A stretch of DNA of 9,139 nt, taken from assembly GCA_021847685.1 (NCBI GenBank), contig JAJZQE010000021.1, forward strand, positions 1-9,139, in the 5' to 3' direction. Origin of the DNA: a bacterium. GTDB taxonomy: Bacteria > Patescibacteriota > Saccharimonadia > Saccharimonadales > Saccharimonadaceae. Positions within the stretch are counted from its first letter, which is position 1; every line of letters starts with the position of its first letter. The position numbers and the translations under genes were made by a program. The notes under the pieces are model-generated. The model worked only from the letters and a program-made list of their open reading frames with translations. It was not told the origin of the DNA and did no database searches. Shown here piece after piece: positions 4,799 to 9,139 of the stretch.

Positions 4799-7700
4799 AT
4801 GAGCGTTCAAGGCTCAGTAAGGAACAGTACAGTAAATTTTATGAATACACCTAATCCAGCAGATATTTTTGGCCGTCGGACACAGAGCCGAGACGGTCTT
4901 GAGACACCTGTTTATACATATGACCGGGAAACTCTTGATATGTCAAAAGATGGCGAGGCGTCTAACGCTCGTGCGGTTGATTTTCAATTAGGTAACCACG
5001 AGCTACCGATTGCTCATTTTCGCGAACAAATTATTAGCTCGGTTGTGAATAATCAAGCCACGGTGATTACTGCCGAAACGGGCGCGGGCAAGAGCACCCA
5101 AGTGCCACAGTTTTTGGCTGAGGCTGGGTACGAAGTGATTGTCACGCAGCCGCGCGTGGTAGCGGCTCGTAGCGTTGCTGAACGCGTGCAAACTGAAGTT
5201 GTTGAAAAGTATGGCGCTGATTTTAAAGATTTTGTTGGGTACCGTACCGCTCGTGAACGTGGCGACAACCCGGCCAACCAGATATTATTTGCTACAGACG
5301 GTCTACAGTTGGTGCGCGAGCTGAGTGGTAATGGTGTTGGCAAGAAGCAAGTCCTTGTACTGGACGAAGTCCATGAATGGAATGAGAATATGGAAGTACT
5401 CGTGGCGTGGGCTAAGCAGCACATGGCCGATGACCCGAACTTCAAAGTCGTTACTATGAGCGCCACAATGGAAGCGGAAAAGCTATCAAATTACTTTGCT
5501 GATTATGGTAAACGCGAGGTTCCTGTAGTAGAGGTGCCGGGTCGGACGTTTGAAGTGAAAAAGAGCGAAGGCGGTGATGTCGCTAATGAGGCGATTAAAT
5601 TTGCAAAAGCCGGTAAGAATACCTTAGTTTTTGTGCCCGGTAAGCAAGAAATTGACCAGGTGATTGCACAGATAGAGCGAGCTAACATACCGGGTGCAAC
5701 AATTTTGCCACTGCACGGACAGATGGAGAAGGAAGACCAACGCAAGGTGTTCAATAAACAACCTGGCGTGAAGATTATTGTCGCGACTAATGTAGCGCAA
5801 ACAAGTGTTACCATAGAAGACATTGACGCAGTGGTAGATAGTGGCCTGGAGCGTCAAAATCAGGTGAAGAACGGTGTGGAAGGGTTGTATTTAAACCCGA
5901 TTTCACAGGCTGACTGCCTGCAGCGTGCTGGTCGCGCTGGCCGCACGAAGGATGGTGAGTATGTACTCGCGCAGCTTGACAACAACCCGTTTGTTGGCAT
6001 GAATGACCGCCAGCCATACAGTACACCGGAAATTCTTAGGACTCGGCTTGATGGCATGGTGCTGCGCTTGGCAAAAAATGGCTTTGATGCAAGTGCAATG
6101 GAATTTTACCACCAGCCTGATCACGGTCAAATTAATAATGCAAATAAACGATTGCAAAAACTCGGTGCACTCAGCGAGGACGGGACGATTACAAAAGTAG
6201 GCCGCGATATGGAACGGATGCCGGTTGAGAGCCACTATGCTCGAATGATGATTGAGGCTCGCCAGTTTGGGCCCGAAGTACAATTGCAGTTGGCGACACT
6301 ACTAGCTGTCCAAGAGGCCGATGGAATTTGCCAATTTGCTACTAAAAGCCGCCCGTGTGATGAACGATGGCGCCAGCTTTTAGTACCTGGTATGAACGAC
6401 TCCGACATGATTAAGCAGCTTGAGCTATTTATCGCAGCCGAGAGGATGTCGGATAAGGAAAAGCGTGACAATAACCTTTATGTAAAAGCGATTAGTAAAG
6501 CTAGGGAAGTGCTACGGCAATTACGCGGAATTGAAAAGCTTGGGGGCCAGGATATTACGCGGCCTACCGTTGAACAGCGCGGGCAATTAATAAAATGCGT
6601 GCTGGCCGGCATGGTAGATAACCTTTATGTAAGTAATTTTGGGGATTATTCAAATGCAAGTGGCGATTATCGTGCGGTAAGTTCAAAACGAATGATATCG
6701 CCTGCCAATATGGTGGTTGGTATGCCATTTGACCTTGAAGTCAATACACGACGGGGTAATACTACGCTGCACCTTATCGAGCATATAACAAATGTTCCTT
6801 CCGTTGAGACGCTGCGTGAGGTTGCGCCCCAGTTATTTAGCGAGCGCGACAAAGGCCTGTTTATTGGTAATGAGGGGCTAATATACCAAAAATATACACA
6901 TATGTTTAATGGCCAAGACACTGGTGAAGAAGGGAGTCGGCCTGCCGAGGCGAACGAAAAGCGTCAGCAATTTTTAGCCCGTCGGATCGTTGAAAAGTAT
7001 TGGTACTTACCTGAGACACAAGAAACACTACGGCAGGTCGAGGATCTGAACAATCGGATTCCTGGCTCCGTTGGCGTTATAAGGCTTGAAGACATTGTTG
7101 ACGTTGTGGAAGGTATATTGCCATTAAGCGTAGACACACTTGAGGCGGCCAACGAATATGTACCTGTGTTTGGCATTGATGATCTAGTATCACCGGTGGA
7201 TCGTGAGAAAATTATTGCCACTACGCCGGATAGTATCAACGGAATGCCGGTTATATATAAAGACGGCGTGCCAACAATTCGGGGTACATTACCGGAAGAC
7301 AATATACTAGACCTTGATGTCGAAGCGATGAAACTGCCTGACGGCCGGGAGGCCAGGATAGCGTATGGGTGGCAGGGTAGTATAGGGATTGCTGAGTATC
7401 AAGCCCGAATTATTCAGCAGCGTCAGGCGCAACAAGAGCGTCATGAAAGAAATATAGAACGCGCATTAGAGTATTTGCGTGCCGGCTACGATGAGTATAA
7501 TGCGGGGCGTTTCATTGGTGACGCCGCAGCGGCCAACGAAGCGACGTGGCTTTATAAAAATGAACAAACGGTGGCCGTGGAACGTGCTGCTGTTTATGTC
7601 GAGCGGATGGTGGCGGTTCTTGATGGGCTTAGGGTCCAAACGCGCGACCTTTATAGCCGTAGCCAGGTGGAAGATATCGAAGATTTGCCCCATGATATTA

Positions 7701-7954
7701 CACAACCAATATTAGCTATTCAGGATGAGCTTAGCGCACTTACCCAGGAGGTCGAATTTATGAACACGGCTGTACGGCAAGGCGCGCGGGTTGAAACGGC
7801 TACTTATGAAGCGCGCATAGCACAGGCGGGGTCACGTTTGGGACAGGCGCTAAAAGTGCTTGAACGCTGGCGGCTTGATGAACAAGATCGGGCGTCTAAA
7901 CCAGTTACAACCGATGACTTACGGGCGTTGATGAATAAATTTAATAGGCACTAG
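4799..7954 (+). CDS. DEAH-box (HrpA/HrpB-like) ATP-dependent RNA helicase, 1051 aa
   Basis: This SF2 helicase unwinds or remodels RNA using ATP; bacterial HrpA/HrpB relatives act in RNA processing and ribosome rescue. Counting from ATG 4799: motif I GAGKST (95-100), Ia QPRVVAARS, II DEVH (189-192, a DEVH variant of DEAH), III SAT (221-223), IV LVFVPGKQEI, V ATNVAQTSVTIEDI, VI QRAGRAGR (375-382). HA2/ratchet-like sequence follows to about 550. The last 500 residues have no clear assignment to me; about 860-1030 is rich in charged helices (RQAQQERHERNIERALEYL) and probably coiled coil. The start is uncertain: ATG 4799 has no SD, and an in-frame ATG at 4841 has AAGGAA 16 nt upstream. Composition is like the other native genes. 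A hairpin follows the stop. A role on the flanking structured RNAs is only suggested by position. Confidence 0.9.
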   Translation: MSVQGSVRNSTVNFMNTPNPADIFGRRTQSRDGLETPVYTYDRETLDMSKDGEASNARAVDFQLGNHELPIAHFREQIISSVVNNQATVITAETGAGKSTQVPQFLAEAGYEVIVTQPRVVAARSVAERVQTEVVEKYGADFKDFVGYRTARERGDNPANQILFATDGLQLVRELSGNGVGKKQVLVLDEVHEWNENMEVLVAWAKQHMADDPNFKVVTMSATMEAEKLSNYFADYGKREVPVVEVPGRTFEVKKSEGGDVANEAIKFAKAGKNTLVFVPGKQEIDQVIAQIERANIPGATILPLHGQMEKEDQRKVFNKQPGVKIIVATNVAQTSVTIEDIDAVVDSGLERQNQVKNGVEGLYLNPISQADCLQRAGRAGRTKDGEYVLAQLDNNPFVGMNDRQPYSTPEILRTRLDGMVLRLAKNGFDASAMEFYHQPDHGQINNANKRLQKLGALSEDGTITKVGRDMERMPVESHYARMMIEARQFGPEVQLQLATLLAVQEADGICQFATKSRPCDERWRQLLVPGMNDSDMIKQLELFIAAERMSDKEKRDNNLYVKAISKAREVLRQLRGIEKLGGQDITRPTVEQRGQLIKCVLAGMVDNLYVSNFGDYSNASGDYRAVSSKRMISPANMVVGMPFDLEVNTRRGNTTLHLIEHITNVPSVETLREVAPQLFSERDKGLFIGNEGLIYQKYTHMFNGQDTGEEGSRPAEANEKRQQFLARRIVEKYWYLPETQETLRQVEDLNNRIPGSVGVIRLEDIVDVVEGILPLSVDTLEAANEYVPVFGIDDLVSPVDREKIIATTPDSINGMPVIYKDGVPTIRGTLPEDNILDLDVEAMKLPDGREARIAYGWQGSIGIAEYQARIIQQRQAQQERHERNIERALEYLRAGYDEYNAGRFIGDAAAANEATWLYKNEQTVAVERAAVYVERMVAVLDGLRVQTRDLYSRSQVEDIEDLPHDITQPILAIQDELSALTQEVEFMNTAVRQGARVETATYEARIAQAGSRLGQALKVLERWRLDEQDRASKPVTTDDLRALMNKFNRH

Positions 7955-7964
7955 AAATCTCTGA

Positions 7965-7988
7965 GAGGTGATAAACCATTATCGCCTC
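7965..7988 (+). terminator. Hairpin after helicase, terminator-like without T-tract
   Basis: GAGGTGATAA (7965-7974), ACCA loop, TTATCGCCTC (7979-7988): 10 bp with one G-U pair, 11 nt after the stop codon. No T-run follows, so termination by this hairpin alone is unproven; it may be a 3'-end stabiliser. Confidence 0.45.
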
Positions 7989-7992
7989 GAAT

Positions 7993-8033
7993 GAGCTTTC
8001 AGTTTGAAAGTTCAGCACATTACAATCTAAAAT
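7993..8033 (+). promoter_or_regulatory. Candidate module B promoter with overlapping inverted repeat
   Basis: TTGAAA (8004-8009), 18-nt spacer, TAAAAT (8028-8033) is a reasonable sigma-70-type promoter with a start near 8040. GAGCTTTCA (7993-8001) and TGAAAGTTC (8005-8013) form an inverted repeat around GTT, with one non-Watson-Crick position, covering the -35. That is a natural repressor site, or an RNA hairpin if transcription reads through from the helicase. It would give the GC-rich gene its own leader of about 95 nt. Confidence 0.4.
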
Positions 8034-8034
8034 T

Positions 8035-8127
8035 CGAGTCTTCCCGACTCGCTACCATGCAAGTGATGGCGAAGGGGAGGGCTCGACACAAGGTCATGCC
8101 CCCGTTTCCCCAAAAGGGAGGAAGGAG
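8035..8127 (+). promoter_or_regulatory. Structured 5' leader of module B gene, SD partly paired
   Basis: CGAGTC-TTCCC-GACTCG (8035-8051) is a perfect hairpin, though the predicted start near 8040 would cut it. CCAT/ATGG (8055-8058:8066-8069) follows. GGGGA (8074-8078) pairs with TCCCC (8107-8111) outside GGGC/GCCC (8079-8082:8098-8101) and GAC/GTC (8085-8087:8093-8095). An alternative TCCC/GGGA hairpin (8107-8110:8116-8119) would occlude the start of the very strong SD region GGGAGGAAGGAG (8116-8127). The two uses of 8107-8111 are mutually exclusive, which is switch-like. Confidence 0.45.
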
Positions 8128-8133
8128 TGAACT

Positions 8134-8610
8134 ATGTCTGATCTCACGCTTGAGGAAGTGTGTCGTCGGTTCCGGGCTAGGGCCGCGGTTCAGGCGGTTC
8201 GGGCCGCCCACGAACTGTGGCTGTCGAGTGCGACGCAGGATACGAAAGCCTGGGCTGTGGACCAGGCACGGAAGGCTCTCCACGACTGGGGGGACGACGT
8301 GGAAAAGATCAGAGCTGATCTCACGAAGATCAGCATCAAGGTTCCGTTCTGGACAGGCGGCGAGCAAGCACCGGAGGGTGGACAGTGGATCCTCGTCGAC
8401 GTAGGCGAGGGTGGCCCATTCGGCGTCGACAGGTGGGCGAGCTTCGCACCACACTACTGGTCCACGGACCTCCTGTACCTCCTGCTCCTGGCGGGGTACC
8501 CCCAGGGTCCAGGGCAGGATCTTGCAACTAGGTTTGTCGGCGCTTTGCGCGCCGACAGCGGTGCGATGAACCTTGACCAGTATTGGCCCAAATACATCAG
8601 GGTTTCGTGA
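8134..8610 (+). CDS. Small GC-rich protein of unknown function (158 aa)
   Basis: No family is recognised. ATG 8134 is preceded by GGGAGGAAGGAG, with AAGGAG ending 6 nt upstream, the best SD in the window. Residues 1-55 look helical and basic (EEVCRRFRARAAVQAVRAAH, then QARKALHDW), and 55-75 are mixed-charge. The second half has Trp/Gly/Pro-rich stretches (FWTGGEQAPEGGQW, APHYW, YLLLLAGYPQGPG). The LLYLLLL run is too short for a clear membrane span; no signal peptide is seen. Codons end mostly in G or C and one counted line (8161-8220) is 43 of 60 G/C, unlike the native genes but like the gene at 4185, suggesting a similar foreign origin. A longer minus-strand frame (8020-8736) overlaps it but runs through the structured leader, has no SD and lacks this codon signature, so the plus frame is preferred. 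Confidence 0.75.
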   Translation: MSDLTLEEVCRRFRARAAVQAVRAAHELWLSSATQDTKAWAVDQARKALHDWGDDVEKIRADLTKISIKVPFWTGGEQAPEGGQWILVDVGEGGPFGVDRWASFAPHYWSTDLLYLLLLAGYPQGPGQDLATRFVGALRADSGAMNLDQYWPKYIRVS

Positions 8611-8614
8611 TATC

Positions 8615-8796
8615 TGCGCCTCATGGCTACGGCGTAAATATAAATAGTAGCCAACTCCAAATCTTCTGTGAGGTGAAACTGAAGAACGGGCAATTGTGAT
8701 TTCGCCCGAGTAAGCGGGATATCCCGCAGCAATCACACAACCGCCGTGAGGTGGGGAGACGCTGTTCGCACCTTAGGTGCTTGAACTCCTCCCCGC
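8615..8796 (+). ncRNA. Densely structured 3' RNA of module B with H-type pseudoknot
   Basis: Elements follow one another almost without gaps. An H-type pseudoknot has stem 1 TGCGCC/GGCGTA (8615-8620:8631-8636, one G-U), stem 2 TGGCTAC/GTAGCCA (8624-8630:8647-8653), no nucleotide between the stems and an A-rich 10-nt crossing loop (8637-8646). Hairpin TCTTC/GAAGA spans 8662-8666:8681-8685. GTGATT/AATCAC (8696-8701:8731-8736) encloses GCGGG-ATAT-CCCGC (8714-8727), or instead CCCG/CGGG (8705-8708:8715-8718). An 8-bp stem with one G-U (8751-8758:8789-8796) is capped by GCACC-TTA-GGTGC (8768-8780). The hammerhead follows 12 nt later. No ORF with an SD lies here and no known class is recognised. 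A compact A-rich pseudoknot next to the stop codon could serve ligand binding or 3'-end protection. Confidence 0.6.
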
Positions 8797-8808
8797 TTCC
8801 GGCAAAAA

Positions 8809-8857
8809 CTGTCCACAGATGAATGTCTGTGCTGATGAGTCCAAAAGGACGAAACAG
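8809..8857 (+). ncRNA. Hammerhead ribozyme, type III (stem III open)
   Basis: All conserved positions of the hammerhead consensus are present. Stem III is CTGT (8809-8812) with ACAG (8854-8857). C17 is C8813, giving a GUC cleavage triplet. Stem I is CACAGA (8814-8819) with TCTGTG (8826-8831), loop TGAATG. The core CTGATGA is 8832-8838. Stem II is GTCC (8839-8842) with GGAC (8847-8850), loop AAAA. GAA is 8851-8853, followed by A15.1 at 8854 paired with U16.1 at 8812. Cleavage is expected between 8813 and 8814, leaving a 2',3'-cyclic phosphate on the upstream RNA and a 5'-OH downstream. Stem III is short (4 bp), as in many natural type III hammerheads. Contacts between loops I and II would be needed for fast cleavage and cannot be judged here. 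It sits at the 3' end of module B and would separate it from readthrough RNA. Confidence 0.9.
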
Positions 8858-8900
8858 ATGAATTATGCGCTGTTCTGGCGAGTAGTTTCCTTGTCGATAC

Positions 8901-8964
8901 AAAAAGATCGGATTTGCCTCTCGAGTAGATATTCGGGGTGGGCCAATAGCTATCGTATCTTTTT
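8901..8964 (+). terminator. A/T-tract hairpin, candidate terminator after the ribozyme
   Basis: AAAAAGAT (8901-8908) pairs perfectly with ATCTTTTT (8957-8964), and CG/CG (8909-8910:8954-8955) continues the stem past a T bulge. The 5-T run is the end of the 3' arm, as in bidirectional terminators, but the 43-nt loop is long. No ORF is credible between the ribozyme and 9063. Confidence 0.4.
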
Positions 8965-8971
8965 GATGAGG

Positions 8972-9012
8972 AGACTATTCACCAGAGTAAGCACATATTT
9001 TTTAAATAGTCT
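8972..9012. repeat. 8-bp inverted repeat with internal T-run
   Basis: AGACTATT (8972-8979) and AATAGTCT (9005-9012) are exact reverse complements separated by 25 nt that include TTTTTT at 8998-9003. This may be part of termination or an upstream site for the following promoter; the function is unclear. Confidence 0.35.
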
Positions 9013-9027
9013 TAAGTATAACAAAAC

Positions 9028-9056
9028 TGGACGTCACATATGGTACCCTGTAAACT
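9028..9056 (+). promoter_or_regulatory. Candidate leaderless promoter for the YjbR-like gene
   Basis: TGGACG (9028-9033), N17, TAAACT (9051-9056), then 6 nt to the ATG at 9063. The boxes are weak individually, but the spacing and the 6-nt gap to ATG are identical to the trmB-like promoter. No SD is present, consistent with leaderless initiation. Confidence 0.45.
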
Positions 9057-9062
9057 ATAGTT

Positions 9063-9139
9063 ATGTTAAGCCACAAAGAGCTGCACGATTTTTTATTATC
9101 ATTTCCCAACGCTTGGTTAGATTTTCCGTTTGGTGAGGA
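9063..9139 (+). CDS. YjbR/MmcQ-family protein, N-terminus only
   Basis: Twenty-five codons are visible before the window ends: MLSHKELHDFLLSFPNAWLD, then FPFGE. The pattern (hydrophobic helix with 'LLSxPxA', then 'xDFPFG') is the typical opening of the YjbR/MmcQ family, small proteins of about 110-120 residues with a double wing-like fold and no firmly established function. The reading frame is open at the right edge. The ATG is chosen because it begins the family motif at the usual distance and lies 6 nt after a -10-like box. The identification rests on a short stretch, so it is fairly but not fully secure. Confidence 0.65.
   Translation, partial: MLSHKELHDFLLSFPNAWLDFPFGE

Noticed and set aside
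8020..8736. 238-codon minus-strand open frame
   Set aside because: It overlaps the plus-strand gene at 8134, runs through the structured leader and the 3' RNA, has no SD, and the GC-ending codon pattern belongs to the plus frame.
1..9139. CRISPR array, tRNA genes, insertion sequence or transposase
   Set aside because: No regularly spaced direct repeats, no cloverleaf with CCA-type acceptor or TTCRA loop, and no transposase or integrase motifs in any frame.

Overview
The window looks like a chromosomal segment of a moderately low-GC bacterium, most plausibly a Candidate Phyla Radiation member such as a Saccharibacterium (TM7). This is inferred from overall style: an orphan 747-aa protein, a TrmB-family regulator, a large DEAH-type helicase, oligoribonuclease, and promoters whose -10 boxes lie only 6 nt before the start codon (leaderless mRNAs). 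No rRNA or marker gene is present to prove it.

Layout. (1) 1-374: 3' part of oligoribonuclease. (2) 535-2778: large protein of unknown function. (3) 2779-3612, minus strand: TrmB-like regulator, convergent with the previous gene with stop codons abutting. (4) 3613-3746: divergent promoter region with a perfect 25-bp palindrome and two promoters of the same TTGACA-N17-TATTAT architecture. (5) 3747-4753, 'module A': a long structured leader (possible 48-aa leader ORF), a three-way-junction element that pairs with the Shine-Dalgarno (SD) sequence, a small very GC-rich gene (4185-4586), and a structured 3' region with a pseudoknot. (6) 4799-7954: DEAH/HrpA-like RNA helicase. (7) about 7993-8964, 'module B': promoter with overlapping inverted repeat, structured leader, second small GC-rich gene (8134-8610), a roughly 180-nt densely structured 3' RNA that includes an H-type pseudoknot, then a complete type III hammerhead ribozyme (8809-8857), then a terminator-like hairpin. 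(8) 9063-9139: start of a YjbR/MmcQ-family gene.

The notable signal is the pair of roughly 1-kb modules A and B. Each has a structured 5' RNA, one small GC-rich ORF with a strong SD, and a structured 3' RNA. They sit either side of the helicase and differ sharply in base composition and SD use from the surrounding genes. Module B carries a hammerhead ribozyme with every conserved core nucleotide, so its transcript should self-cleave. Whether the modules are acquired elements, phage-derived genes or a new RNA-based system cannot be settled from sequence alone. The helices were found by eye, not by a folding program.
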